Source: Aradus depressus
Lineage: Eukaryota; Arthropoda; Insecta; Hemiptera; Aradidae
Direction: 5' to 3'
DNA: 64,000 nucleotides
NCBI GenBank assembly: GCA_963662175.1
Contig: OY759221.1
Location: forward strand, 35,772,045-35,836,044
Position 1 is the stretch's first letter, and each line of letters starts with the position of its first letter. Of this stretch, positions 21,228 through 32,269 are shown one piece after another. Below the pieces are notes generated by a model, which saw only the letters and a program-made list of their open reading frames with translations, did no database searches and was not told the DNA's origin. The position numbers were made by a program, and so were the translations under genes.

Positions 21228-21440
21228 GAAGAAACGGAGACGCTTCTCATGTGAAAAGTTGAGATATTAGGGCAGGGGTTGGTAACAAGTTGGAGGAGGG
21301 AGAGCGGAAACTTTCAACAAGAGGTGTTAAATTATACACTTCTGTCTGGTTAGTCTTGCGGAAGATATCTACATCTACCGAGAGGGAAGCAACAAATATT
21401 CCTTGTTATTCTCATCCTACATAGTCAAGTGCCAAAATAA
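21228..21440 (+). repeat. Direct repeat, second copy
   Basis: Second copy of 19469-19686. The 1.5 kb between the copies holds the hAT 5' fragment and a fold-back arm. Confidence 0.85.
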
Positions 21441-21615
21441 GTAACAGTCGTTCCAAAGGCCAAAGTTAGCATCTTTGTAATTGTTAACTTTCAAACTTTT
21501 ACTTTCTTTTAAAAATAATTTCAATGCTGAAAAGTTCAGTTAAGAATAATAATAGTTATTTCTTATATAATCCGTCCATTTGCAAGAGTTGGTTCTTGTG
21601 TGAGTCACAATATAA

Positions 21616-21807
21616 AAAAATCGTCGGTGAATCACCGCGGCAAGGTACTTCCCCAGAACGAATTAATCAATTAATTTTTTGCTCCTCCTCCAAAAACAGT
21701 CCACTGTTTGTGCTAATATTCATTAGTTGACTTAAACACCTAAATTCTCATACTAAATTTTGTATCGATAATATAAAGATGGCTGATTTAGTGAAATTGA
21801 TTATTTC
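21616..21807 (+). repeat. ACTTCCCC repeat, truncated
   Basis: Flank CGTCGGTGAATCACCGCGG and start TACTTCCCCAGAACGAATTA are present. The copy runs into the fold-back element at about 21800. Confidence 0.65.
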
Positions 21808-22735
21808 ACAGGTTGTAAAATAAAATATAGTCTGATATCTCACAGATTTTATTAATTTTTGATAGCCGTCATCATCAGGCAGTGTGAAAAAAAATCATTT
21901 AGCAACAAATTTACATGCATAAAGGTCTATTCGTTTAAATCCATAAAATATTGTGGTAATAAAATATTCAATAAATATAAATAAATTATAGGAATAAAAA
22001 GTAACAAAAGTTAAATTGATATAAAGATATGAACATATTTAAAATGTTTTAATAAATAAGAGGTTAGGTTAGGTTTTATGACTCATGCCCGGGATTTAAC
22101 TACGAGGTCATATCGCTCTTTCGTCACTCTGGTGGACATGAGCCCGACTCTATTATGGTAGTCTTAAATTTTGCCTACCCTAAATTTTTATTCACCTAGG
22201 GTAGGGGTTTTTAACGAGTACCTGACATCGTACAGGCTCGGGACTATCGCTTAACGTCCTATCCGAAGGACGGCGTGCCTAAGTTTTTTTACCTCCCAGA
22301 TAAAATAAACTAAAAATAAGGGCCTCGGTCGGGTTTCGAACTCCCGTTCTTGAGCTCAGAAGACAAGCACGCATACCACTGAGCTACTGGCGCCCTTAAA
22401 AATAAGATTTAATAAATAAATAAGATTTAAAAATTTAAATATACGTATATAAAACTATTTAAAAGCAATTTAACAATTAAAATTTCATGGACATATATAT
22501 GGGGACATATACATATGTTATTCCTGCTCCCGTTGTCACAACTGGGAGTATGTGAGACTGGACAAACCCTCTTTATATTTATTTAATATTTTATGGATTT
22601 TAATGAACAGAACTTTATGCCTGAGTTTTTTTTTTTTTTTTCGTAGAAATGGCTAAGTCGAAAGCTGGCTAGCAAAAATTAATAAAATCTGTGAGAAGTC
22701 AGACTACATTTTATTTTACAACCTGTGATTCAATT
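21808..22735. mobile_element. Fold-back GGACAGGAATAAC element with inserted SINE1
   Basis: Arms at about 21808-21880 and 22655-22733 are inverted: CACAGGTTGTAAAATAAAAT on the left, ATTTTATTTTACAACCTGTG on the right. The interior has GGGGACATATACATATGTTA with TTCCTG (inverse of GGAATAAC...CCCC). Pieces of a CTGATGA...GAAAGC motif lie at both arm bases. SINE1 at 22062 is nested inside. Confidence 0.7.
22062..22395 (-). mobile_element. SINE1 copy
   Basis: Minus orientation, tail GGTTAGGTTAGG at the left, head CGCCAGTAGCTCAG at the right, with a short internal deletion near 22115. AAATAAGA at 22054-22061 and 22400-22407 is a plausible 8-bp duplication. Confidence 0.85.
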
Positions 22736-22798
22736 ACATCGGCAGTTATTGGATTTTTTGAATTGAGTCCTCTCCCCTGAATCCTATAAATAATAAAA

Positions 22799-22951
22799 CC
22801 TTAAGCATGCCGTCCTTCGGATGGGACGTTAAGCGATGGTCCCGAGTCTGTACGATGTCAGGTACTCGTTAGGAATTTGGACTCCCATTGTCGAGTCGGG
22901 CTCATGTCTACCAGAGTGACGAAATATCGCTCTGTAGGCAATATGACCTCC
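22799..22951 (+). mobile_element. SINE1 fragment
   Basis: Lacks head and tail and has an internal deletion after GTACTCGTTA. Begins AAGCATGCCGTCCTTCGG and ends GGCAATATGACCTC. Confidence 0.75.
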
Positions 22952-23279
22952 TATATAGTAACTATACCTCGCAGAGCTGGGGAAAATGAAAATAAAGATA
23001 TCTCTTTTATTAACACATGATAAATATTGAATAAAGACTCTCTTGTAATATATTCGATAAATCCGTCTTGTATCCCAGAGATTAGATGTAAAATAATATC
23101 CAATATCCGATAATGCGGATATATTGATACGAGAAATAGGGGATGTTTACTGTAGCCTCTCTCTTCTCTGTGTATAACCCAAGCCAATAAATCATGATTG
23201 TCAGTAGGTCAACAGAGTTTTTGGAAGTTGGAAAGAGCATTACAAACTATGTGAGGGTTGGTTTTGTCAGAGGGGTTAA
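22952..23279. other. No feature identified
   Basis: AT-rich sequence without recognisable genes or repeats. Confidence 0.3.
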
Positions 23280-23453
23280 TATGTCTTAATCCAGAAATGG
23301 GAGGATTTATTAGGGACCCAGGCAGGACAATGCGCAGAGCAGAGGATAAGAGCGGGATACCAGAAGGCATCTATCACCAGTCTCAACTCTGCTATCCACA
23401 ACTTGGTATCACAACATAGAATTCTGATTAGCGTTACAAATAGTGTATTGTAG
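23280..23453 (+). CDS. Unrecognised coding-like stretch
   Basis: A 57-codon frame after TAA (23277-23279) and ending TAG (23451-23453) reads LIQKWEDLLGTQAGQCAEQR, IRAGYQKASITSLNSAIHN, LVSQHRILISVTNSVL. Composition looks coding and it is less AT-rich than its surroundings. There is no ATG near its start, so it would be a fragment. Family not recognised. Confidence 0.3.
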   Translation, partial: YVLIQKWEDLLGTQAGQCAEQRIRAGYQKASITSLNSAIHNLVSQHRILISVTNSVL

Positions 23454-23603
23454 CCTCCTACCGGCTTCGGGTGGAGTAACTTTAGGTTAGTCAGTTAGTT
23501 ACCTTCTACCAGTGATAAATGTCGGGCTTTGAATGTCATATTCGTCTCTGAACGCCATTTATTTCCCGAAACCGTTTCATAGTCAGGTGGGGCATCGTAT
23601 ATG

Positions 23604-24265
23604 AACCACCGACTATGTACTTCCCCAGAACGAATTATTCAATTAACTTTTTGCTCCTCCTTCAAAATCATTCTACCATTTGTGCTAATATTCTATAGGA
23701 GTTTTTGAATTGAGCCATCCTCTGAATCCCCCCTTTCCTTTCGGCCGCTATTGCTGAAATTTGACGTCTTCATTGGGTTTTGAGTTCAAATATGAAATTT
23801 CATGTCGATACGTACATCCACAGGTTAGGTTAGGTTTTATGACTCATGCCCGGGCTTTAACTACGAGGTCATATCGCCTACTACCAGAGCGCTCTTTCGT
23901 CACTCTGGTGGAGATGAGCCCGACTCTACTGTGGGAGTCCTAAATTTTGCCTACCCTAAATTTTTATTCACCTAGGGTAGGGGTCTTTAACGAGTACCTG
24001 ACATCTTATAGGCTCGGGACCATCGCTTAACGTCCCATCCGAAGGACGGCGTGCTTCAGTTTAGTTTACCTCCCAGATAAAATAAACTAAAGGCCTCGGT
24101 TGGGTTTCGAACCCACGATCTTGAGCTCAGAAGAGCTATCCACAGTTATCGTTACATAGAGGACATTTTAGGGATTAGGAGTACGGAAAACATGAAATTC
24201 CGCTGAAAACTCAGAATCAAATGTCTGACCGATTACATAACTTCACCTATAACTGCGAAAACTTT
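23604..24265 (+). repeat. ACTTCCCC repeat, split by SINE1
   Basis: Starts TATGTACTTCCCCAGAACG, has one module, and ends near TAACTTCACCTATAACTGCG. The SINE1 copy at 23824-24137 interrupts it. Confidence 0.75.
23824..24137 (-). mobile_element. 5'-truncated SINE1 with target duplication
   Basis: The head is missing beyond GAGCTCAGAAG. ATCCACAG flanks both sides (23816-23823 and 24138-24145). Truncation at the 5' end with an intact duplication fits incomplete target-primed reverse transcription. Confidence 0.9.
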
Positions 24266-24639
24266 GATGAAAGTGAGAAATTTGATTTTCTACATTTTTG
24301 GTTCTATATTATGTTTTTGGTTCCAAAATACATATTTATACTCCTCGAAGGGCAGGGGGAGGAGGGAGTAATGTTTCATTGACTACAGATATTTTGTTCT
24401 TTCGAAAATAGTTGGAAAATAGATCTTCAAGAAAGAAAAAACAAAAAGACAACAAAAACAAATAAGCAAAGAAAGAAAAAAAAAATGAAGAAAACAAAAC
24501 AAATTGAATGCGTTAATTAACAAGTCGATAAAAAACTAAATTAAAGATGTTTTGAAGACGCAGAAAAACAAAGTGGAGTAGAAGAAGAGAACGTTAAATG
24601 TGATTTGTTTACATTTAGCTAGAAACAGGCTAATATGGA
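24266..24639. other. No feature identified
   Basis: A-rich sequence, especially 24430-24500. Nothing recognised. Confidence 0.3.
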
Positions 24640-24925
24640 AAGTCGTCGGCAAATCAATGATAATGTACTTCCCCAGAACGAATTAATCAATTAGTTTTTC
24701 GCTCCCCGTTCAAAACCAGTCGACCGTTCCCCTTATATTCTGTAGTTAACTTACATAGGGGCTCTTTCATTCTCATTCTGGGGTTTTTGAATTGAGCCCC
24801 CTCCCCTTAACCCGCCTTTCCCTTCGGCCGATATCCCTGAAATTTGACAAGTTTTGCCCTCATTGGGTTTTGAATTTAAATATGAAATTTCAAGTTGATA
24901 CATTCGTTACATGAACAGTTATTGA
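24640..24925 (+). repeat. ACTTCCCC repeat, truncated
   Basis: AAAGTCGTCGGCAAATCAATG precedes TACTTCCCCAGAACGAATTA. One module, then cut by the fold-back at 24926. Confidence 0.7.
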
Positions 24926-25375
24926 GACTTAATAACATGATAAATAATTAATAACATGTCAGTCAAAATGACATCATCAGGTGGTGAATCTAAACATACA
25001 TAAACCAATATAGTCTAGAATTTGCGAGTAATCAAAACTCATGTCAATCATTAACAATATCACAATACTAAAATTGTGTAGGCAAAATTTAGGACTCCCA
25101 CAGTAGAGTCGGGCTCATGTCCACCAGAGTGACGAAAGAGTGCTCTGGTAGTAGGCGATATGACCTCGTAGTTAAAGCCCGGGCATGAGTCATAAAACCA
25201 AACCAAACCAATACTAAAATTTAAAAAACACAACAATGCTAATAGTTAATAGTAATAGTTTAATATTGGGATATTGTTAATGATTGACATGTGTTTTGAT
25301 TACTCGCAAATTATAGACTACATTGGTTTATGTATGTTTAGATTCACCACCTGATGATGTCGGCTTCTCTGACAA
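24926..25375. mobile_element. Fold-back element with truncated SINE1 in the loop
   Basis: Arms at about 24970-25065 and 25265-25362 are inverted (TGGTGAATCTAAACATACAT / ATGTATGTTTAGATTCACCA). The base of the right arm has CTGATGA, a T, GTCGG-CTTCT-CTGAC, then AAAAC: the hammerhead-like motif with its GAAA damaged. Confidence 0.8.
25076..25208 (+). mobile_element. 5'-truncated SINE1 with 13-bp target duplication
   Basis: Only the 3' third, from GTGTAGGCAAAATTTAGG to CATAAAACCAAACCAAAC, is present. CAATACTAAAATT flanks it at 25063-25075 and 25209-25221. It lies in the loop of the surrounding fold-back. Confidence 0.92.
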
Positions 25376-25929
25376 AACTAGTTAGGTTAAAATAAATTCT
25401 GTTGGACTGATACATCTTATTAACTATTTATATATGTTCTAGGGTTATTAGGCAGTAAAAAAAAAAAATCAATGACATAATTATAGAGAAATTATAGGCA
25501 TTTGAGGCCGAAATATGGTACAAAGGTATATTATATACTTGCTGGTGGTGTTGTAGTGTGAAACACATTTGCACACGTTTGTCTCTCTAATACGGTGTGA
25601 GACAACAGACTTTTCGCTTACGGTGGTTTATTTGCAACGCAAAGTCAGCACAATGGGACTTGTTGCTGTGGGGACTACAATCGACTATTAACTCACTCTG
25701 AAAAACAATTTGTCTCCAAGAAGGGCGAAGATAAGGCCACAAGAGGAAGGTGCTAGATGTGGACGGGGTGGGAGGCAATTCATGTAATTCCTATCTTCCG
25801 AGGCTGCCCCATAAATTTGAGGGGCTCCTCTTCGTGGCAAGGAAAGAGTCGACATGAATCTAGTCTTTATTCACTTCTACATCCTAATGGAAACTTATTT
25901 TACCATAATTCCGTTTTTTACTTTTTAGC
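25376..25929. other. No gene identified
   Basis: 25540-25860 is of mixed composition and lacks recognisable repeats. Short frames on both strands here (about 63 codons) have no support. Confidence 0.25.
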
Positions 25930-26215
25930 TATAGCGGAAGTTATGTAATCGGTCAAAAATTCGATGCGGAGTTTTCAACAGAATTTCATGTCTTCCGATC
26001 TCCTTATAACAAATATGAAAAAAAAAAATCTGTCTGCGAACACGATAGCTCTTGATAGATGAAATGTATTTAATGGTGAAACCAGATCCTCTAACAATGA
26101 CATCTATTGATTTTCAGTCAAATCGGTCAATTTAGTGAAATTAGAGAGAGGCTTAACACAAAAACTCTAGTTTGTAGATACGAAGTAGTGTATTTGTGAC
26201 CAGAACCCTATAAGG

Positions 26216-26480
26216 CGATTTGTCGCCACCTCGCGAAGAAAGAAGAAAACACTATGACCCTGCGCCGGGGACGACTGCAGGCTGGTGGTCGCCCCCGACG
26301 CCCCCAACGTACTACAGCCATTGAACTCCCCGAGCTCAACGGAGCGCCAAGGAAATATATATAATTTTATTTTTGTTATATTTGATTAATGTTTTGTTTG
26401 ATAATAAACTTATTAGGCCCTTTTTTCCCCGACGATTTGGCCGAGGCCTCCACCTGAGTTCGGCAACCAAAAAAAAAAAA
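26216..26480 (+). mobile_element. Retroposon 3' end with poly(A), probable LINE
   Basis: A GC-rich insertion. The frame to TAA 26362-26364 reads ICRHLAKKEENTMTLRRGRL, QAGGRPRRPQRTT. A 3' UTR and a poly(A) run (26468-26480) follow. The basic, RRP-rich tail fits the C-terminus of a non-LTR element, but I do not recognise the family. TAAGG occurs at both edges as a weak candidate duplication. Confidence 0.55.
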
Positions 26481-26674
26481 CATTAAGGGAGACGCTCAAC
26501 TCAAAAACTACAGTGAGTGCAGTAGTATCGACACAAAATTTCAAGTGTATTCAAAACTCTATAAGGACGGCACTTTTATTAATTATATTTAATTTATTTT
26601 CATTGGAATCGGCAGACAGGAAGGTAGGGATGAGTGGGAGAATAACTGCCAATGTAATAAATGTACCGACATGA

Positions 26675-27015
26675 GAGGGCGCCGGTAGCTCAGTGGTATG
26701 CGTGCTTGTCTTTTGAGCTCAAGAACGTGGGTTCGAAACCCGACCGAGGCCCTTAGTTTATTTTCTCTGGGAGGTAAAATAAACTTAAGCACACCGTCCT
26801 TCGGATGGGACGTTAAGCGATGGTCCCGTGTCCTGTACAATGTCAGGTACTCGTTAAAGACCCCTGCCCTAGGTGAATAAAAATTTAGGGTAGGCAAAAT
26901 TTAGGACTCCCACAGTAGAGTCGGGCTCATGTCCACCAGAGTGACGAAAGAGCGCTCTGGTAGTAGGCGATATGACCTCATAGTTAAAGCCCGAGCATTA
27001 GTCATAATAACTAAC
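26675..27015 (+). mobile_element. SINE1 copy with target duplication
   Basis: Full-length, head AGGGCGCCGGTAGCTCAG. TGTACCGACATGA at 26662-26674 and 27016-27028 is a perfect 13-bp duplication within the ACTTCCCC repeat. Confidence 0.93.
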
Positions 27016-27334
27016 TGTACCGACATGAAATTTCTTATTTGAAGTTAAAACCCAATAAAGGTTACGACCTGTGAAAGCGATATCTGGGGATGAGAGGGGG
27101 TTGAGGGAAGAGGGGGGTCAATTCAAATACATACCCTAATAACTGCCGATGAATTTATCGACACAAAATTTGGTATGATTTAGGCACCCCTATGTAATTC
27201 TACTATTGATTATTAATGCCAATCGTCGACTGGCTTTGTAGGTGGAGCGAAAAGTTAATTGATTAAATCGTGTTTCACTGACGACTTTTTATATTTTGTG
27301 ATCAGAAATTCGATCTTATGTTTTCACGTCAATT

Positions 27335-27600
27335 TCAATTGAATAACGGCAATGCACTTCTCCAGCACGAATTAACAAAAAGGCGTCTGAATCCTCACAC
27401 TGGATTTTCTTTCGATACTTTCATTACATCGGCAGTTATTAGGGTGTTTAAGTCAAAAATTCCCTGTCTATTTCCCCCTTCGCTATCTCTGATTTCATGG
27501 AGATTTTATAAGTGAGTTTTGAATTTAAATATAAAATTTCATATATATACATTTAACGACAGTTTTTAGAATTTTTGTTTTTAGATTTCCCTGCAGCGTG
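27335..27600 (+). repeat. ACTTCCCC repeat, diverged
   Basis: Starts GGCAATGCACTTCTCCAGCA and carries TACATCGGCAGTTATTAGGG. Diverged copy that ends at the fold-back. Confidence 0.65.
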
Positions 27601-27639
27601 CATACTAACCAACCACCTGAAACTTATGCCAAAAAGTAT

Positions 27640-28145
27640 AGAGAAAACACGAATGTTTTTTTATATTGTCTATTTCACAAGATATATAAAATATATGGGA
27701 ATACTTTCGGTATTGCTACCATCTTCAGCCACGACTTAACAAATACTAAATGGAAGTTCAACTATATTTTTATAATATAACCGGTACCCTTACTAAGTAA
27801 GGTACCCATACTAAGTAAGGTACCCATACTAAGTAAGGTACCCATACTAAGTAAGGTACCCTACTAAGTAAGGTACCCTTACTAAGTAAGGTACCCATAC
27901 TAAGTAAGATACCCTACTAAGTAAGGTACTCTTACTAAGTAAGGTACCCTTACTAAGTAAGGTACCCTACTAAGTAAGGTACCTTTAATCAGCCCCCCAC
28001 GTACCTACCGGTTAGATTGTAAAAATAGTTGAACTTCCATTAGGTATTTGCGAAGTCGTGGCTGAAGATGATAGCAATACCGAAAGTACTCCCATATATT
28101 TTATATATCTTGTGATATAGACAATATAAAAAACATTCGCGTTTT
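27640..28145. mobile_element. Fold-back element with 18-bp array at its apex
   Basis: Arms of roughly 135 bp (about 27642-27776 and 28010-28140) are inverted, for example TCTATTTCACAAGATATATA / TATATATCTTGTGATATAGA. Both arms contain the motif CTGAAGATG...ATACCGAAAGT in inverted orientation. The apex is the tandem array at 27782-27990. A related element at 58130-58800 has no array. Confidence 0.85.
27782..27990. repeat. 17-18-bp tandem array, 11 units
   Basis: Units GGTACCCATACTAAGTAA with variants GGTACCCTTACTAAGTAA (18 bp) and GGTACCCTACTAAGTAA (17 bp). Exactly at the centre of the surrounding palindrome. Confidence 0.95.
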
Positions 28146-28699
28146 CTTTATAATGTATTAAGTGTTTCATAATCTCTCGGCAAAAATGTTAAATATCATT
28201 ATGCCAAAAACATTATGTCAGTTGTTGGTTTCCTAAATATATTATTAATGTAAATATTAATGACCGTTTGGTTATCAGTAGGTTTATGAGATACACTCTG
28301 TGAGGTGAGTGTTGTGTCCTCTCCTGTGGGATGTGTGTTGTCCTTTCTTGACTGTTTGTTGTGTGCATTGTGGTTGGGTATGCAAACGTAAATGGTGTTT
28401 TTGAAGGGGAGTATTAAGCGAGGGTTCCATGTGAACCAGCCAGGTGAGCGAAACAATCAACACCCAACCCCTACAGTCCCGCAACACATCCCTTATTGTA
28501 CAACACCTCTCTACCTCTCTATAGGAACCTATTCGGGATTTTACAGGATCCAAATGGAGCTTTGACTATTGTAATTTAATAACCGAAAATTAACAGGATT
28601 TTCTCTCTATTCTTACGAGGTTTAAGAGTTTTTCAATGACAGACATAAATCGAAAATGGTATCTGCGACACATTTATTTGCTTTCTACGACACCCTTCC
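28146..28699. other. No gene identified
   Basis: 28200-28560 is less AT-rich and holds two overlapping minus-strand frames (28199-28456, 28284-28553) with no recognised domain. They could be the decayed end of the protein of a fold-back-associated retroelement, but this is a guess. Confidence 0.2.
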
Positions 28700-29540
28700 C
28701 TGAACCCTCCTTTCCCTTCCACCGATTTTGCTGAAATGGGGGTTTTGACTTTGAATATGAAATCTCATGTTAAGTAAGGTTAAGTTTTATGATTCATGCC
28801 CTGGCTTTAACTAAGAGGTCATAATCGCCTACTACCAGAGCGCTCTTTTGTCACTCTGGTGGACATGAGCCCTACTCCACTGTGGGAGTCCTAAATTTTG
28901 CCTACCCTAAATTTTTATTCACCTAGGATAAGGGGTCTTTAACGAGTACTTGACATCGTACAGGCTCGGGACCATCGCTTAGCGTCCCATCCGAAGGATG
29001 GCGTGCTTACATTTATTTTGCCTCCCAGATAAAATAAACTAAGAGCCTCGGTCGGGTTTCGAACCCACGATCTTGAGCTCAGAAGACAAGCTCACTTACC
29101 ACTGAGCTACCGGCGTCCTCTGAAAACTCATGTTGATACATTCATTAAATCGGTAGTTATCGGTGTTTTGAGTTGGGCCCCCATGAGATTCCCCAATTTT
29201 CTTCGTATGATTCCAATGAAAATTAGAAATGTTCTCATTGGTTTTTAAATTTTCATATGAAATATTGTGTCAATACATTCAGTGAATCGGCAATTATTGA
29301 TTGAGGTTTTCTTGTTAAGCCTCCCGCCTAATTCCCCCTTCAATTTGCCCGATTTGATTGAAAATCGATAGCTGTCGTCCTTAGAGGGTTCTGAAAACAA
29401 ACATAAAATCTCGTGTTCATTCATACATTTTTTTTTTTTTTTTCATATTTGGAATCTGGAGATCGGAAAACATGAAACTCCGCAACTAATTTCTGACTGA
29501 TTACATAACTTCCCCTATACTTCGTTTATCTGGGGAAGTA
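28700..29540 (+). repeat. ACTTCCCC repeat, split by SINE1
   Basis: Several modules and a clear end, CTATACTTCGTTTATCTGGG then GAAGTA. Followed after 25 bp by the start of the next copy. Confidence 0.75.
28772..29117 (-). mobile_element. SINE1 copy
   Basis: Minus orientation, tail AAGTAAGGTTAAGTTTTATG, head CGCCGGTAGCTCAGTGG. CTCATGTT at 28764-28771 and 29127-29134 is a likely duplication. Confidence 0.85.
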
Positions 29541-29880
29541 AAAGCCTTCGGTGACTCCAACGGTAATGTACTTCTCCAGAACGAATTAATAAATTAATTA
29601 TCAATGATTGACTTACAAAGGGACTTCTAAGTCCGCAAACTAAATTGTGTGTAGATAATTTCATTATGGCAGTTATTATAGTGTTTGTGTTAAGCCTCCC
29701 CCATAATCACCCCTTCTTTTTGTTCTTATGGGGTTCTGATAAACACATAAAGTTTCGTATCGATAGATTTTCATTTTTGAAATTATGGTGTCGGAAAACA
29801 TAAAGTTCTTGTGAAACAACTTGGAATTTTTAACAGATTACATAACTTCCCCTATACTATATCTGGGGAATTAAAAAATA
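29541..29880 (+). repeat. ACTTCCCC repeat, tandem second copy
   Basis: TACTTCTCCAGAACGAATTA to CTATATCTGGGGAATTAAAA. It sits head-to-tail with the preceding copy, separated by CTTCGGTGACTCCAACGG. Confidence 0.75.
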
Positions 29881-30139
29881 CTGTACCTACTATTATATTA
29901 ATCCTCAAAAAAAAAAGAAACTGGATTCATTCATTCGTGTCCTTTTTCCAGGAGATATAATTTATTTACAAGGGAAAAAATAAGAAGAAAGAAATATCCT
30001 GGTAAATCACGTGGGACAACCCGTTTCTTGAAGATGATTGCCCACGTGAAGAAAAGAGGGTGGGTCGGCACGAGTAAATATGCGTTTCATTATTTTTGTG
30101 AAGAAGTCCAAGGAACTTTCAGCTTTTCACTTTCACAAC
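29881..30139. other. No feature identified
   Basis: A-rich and mixed sequence. Nothing recognised. Confidence 0.3.
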
Positions 30140-30415
30140 TATACGAAGTATAGGGGAAGTTATTTATTCGAAAATTCAAATATGACTCCGGATAGAACTA
30201 ATGAAGGGGAGGGGATCATAAGGGGCTCAAATCATTAACCCCAATAACTGCCATTGTAATGAATGAATCAACACAAAATTTAGTTTGAGGATGTAGGAGC
30301 CCCTAAAACTATTGAATATTACAGCAAGCTGTCGACTAGTTTTGGAGAGGAAGCGAAAAATTAATTGGTTAATTCGTTCTGGGGAAGTACATTGCTGCTG
30401 ATTCACCGATAAGAA
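30140..30415 (-). repeat. ACTTCCCC repeat, minus orientation
   Basis: From CTATACGAAGTATAGGGGAA to AATTCGTTCTGGGGAAGTAC and the flank GCTGATTCACCGATAAG: a short but complete copy with both termini. Confidence 0.8.
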
Positions 30416-30479
30416 CTGCGTAATACAGTTGTAATAAAGTGGTGTAATTATTATTATAACTTATTATATTTTAATAATA

Positions 30480-30547
30480 GTTAGTTATTATGACTCATGT
30501 CTGGGCTATAACTACGAGGTCATATCGCCAACAACCAGAGCACTCTT
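30480..30547 (-). mobile_element. SINE1 3' fragment
   Basis: Only the tail end, TTATGACTCATGTCTGGGCT to CCAGAGCACTCTTC. It lies 490 bp before the 47-bp satellite that copies the next part of SINE1. Confidence 0.75.
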
Positions 30548-31036
30548 CATATGTGATGGTTGTCTTCCCACTGTTTTATTTTTGACCAGAACCGGGTTTC
30601 AACACACCACTTTCATCATCAGTGGTACATCTATTATAGAATAAATATAATATACAAATAAATAAAAGTATAAATCTTAAAGCATCACCCTGCACAATAT
30701 TGAGTAACAAAATAAAAACTTACCCCAGTGGCGGTCTTACGCAAAGACTTTAATAAACGTCATTCGTTTACAAACTCAGACTGCTACTCAACCTGTTACT
30801 GTTAAAATAATATTAGCCCTCTTGTCCTTCATCCTCCCAAATCTTGTGAATAGGGTATAACATCCAAATCTTGAACCAACGAAATGTTACCTGATGAACA
30901 TCCTGGATCCGCCCTTGCCACCAGAGGGCTGGGGATAGCTAGGTTCACTCACTCTATATACAAAAACATTGATTCAAATATACACAATAACTATAAAAAC
31001 AAATCTCTACATAATAGTAAAATAATTGTTTAAAAA
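30548..31036. repeat. Fold-back-family arm and unassigned sequence
   Basis: 30548-30640 shares GTTGTCTTCCCACTGTTTTA and a CATCATCAGTGG block with the fold-back at 61250-61500. The remainder is unassigned. Confidence 0.5.
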
Positions 31037-32205
31037 AATGGTAGCGGTCTTTAACGAGTAACTTACATCGTGACAGATAAAAAAATGGTAGCGGTCTTTA
31101 ACGAGTAACTTACATCGTGACAGATAAAAATGGTAGCGGTCTTTAACGAGTAACTTACATCGTGACAGATAAAAAAATGGTAGCGGTCTTTAACGAGTAA
31201 CTTACATCGTGACAGATAAAAATGGTAGCGGTCTTTAACGAGTAACTTACATCGTGACAGATAAAAATGGTAGCGGTCTTTAACGAGTAACTTACATCGT
31301 GACAGATAAAAAAATGGTAGCGGTCTTTAACGAGTAACTTACATCGTGACAGATAAAAATGGTAGCGGTCTTTAACGAGTAACTTACATCGTGACAGATA
31401 AAAATGGTAGCGGTCTTTAACGAGTAACTTACATCGTGACAGATAAAAAAATGGTAGCGGTCTTTAACGAGTAACTTACATCGTGACAGATAAAAAAATG
31501 GTAGCGGTCTTTAACGAGTAACTTACATCGTGACAGATAAAAAAATGGTAGCGGCCTTTAACGAGTAACTTACATCGTGACAGATAAAAAAATGGTAGCG
31601 GTCTTTAACGAGTAACTTACATCGTGACAGATAAAAAAATGGTAGCGGTCTTTAACGAGTAACTTACATCGTGACAGATAAAAAATGGTAGCGGTCTTTA
31701 ACGAGTAACTTACATCGTGACAGATAAAAAAATGGTAGCGGTCTTTAACGAGTAACTTACATCGTGACAGATAAAAAAATGGTAGCGGTCTTTAACGAGT
31801 AACTTACATCGTGACAGATAAAAAAATGGTAGCGGTCTTTAACGAGTAACTTACATCATGACAGATAAAAAAATGGTAGCGGTCTTTAACGAGTAACTTA
31901 CATCGTGACAGATAAAAAAATGGTAGCGGTCTTTAACGAGTAACTTACATCATGACAGATAAAAAAATGGTAGCGGTCCTTAACGAGTAACTTACATCGT
32001 GACAGATAAAAAAATGGTAGCGGTCTTTAACGAGTAACTTACATCGTGACAGATAAAAAAATGGTAGCGGTCTTTAACGAGTAACTTACATCGTGACAGA
32101 TAAAAAAATGGTAGCGGTCTTTAACGAGTAACTTACATCGTGACAGATAAAAAAATGGCAGCGGTCTTTAACGAGTAACTTACATCGTGACAGATAAAAA
32201 AATAA
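31037..32205. repeat. 47-bp satellite, 25 units, derived from SINE1 interior
   Basis: GGTAGCGG starts at 31040, 31087, 31132, 31179 and so on to 32110, with the last unit (GGCAGCGG) at 32157: 25 units spaced 45, 46 or 47 bp. Length differs only in an A-run of 5-7. Each unit, GGTAGCGGTCTTTAACGAGT then AACTTACATCGTGACAG, aligns with the SINE1 minus strand GGTAGGGGTCTTTAACGAGT, ACCTGACATCGTACAG. Units are almost identical, so amplification or homogenisation is recent. Confidence 0.97.
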
Positions 32206-32269
32206 AGAAGGATGAAAAAAATAATAATAAAAAAATAAATCTATGATGATCTTATACAAACTACGTTTT

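Larger units (their letters stand above)
25930..27292 (-). repeat. ACTTCCCC repeat, minus, with two insertions
   Basis: Begins GCGGAAGTTATGTAATCGG and continues through several modules to TGTTTCACTGACGAC. Interrupted by the retroposon at 26216-26480 and SINE1 at 26675-27015. Confidence 0.75.

Noticed and set aside
19469..21440. LTR retrotransposon
   Set aside because: The flanking direct repeats lack visible TG...CA ends, and no gag, protease, reverse transcriptase or integrase frame lies between them.
31037..32205. Regular direct repeats resembling a CRISPR array
   Set aside because: There are no unique spacers: the whole 47-bp period is repeated, the interval is only an A-run, and the context is eukaryotic.
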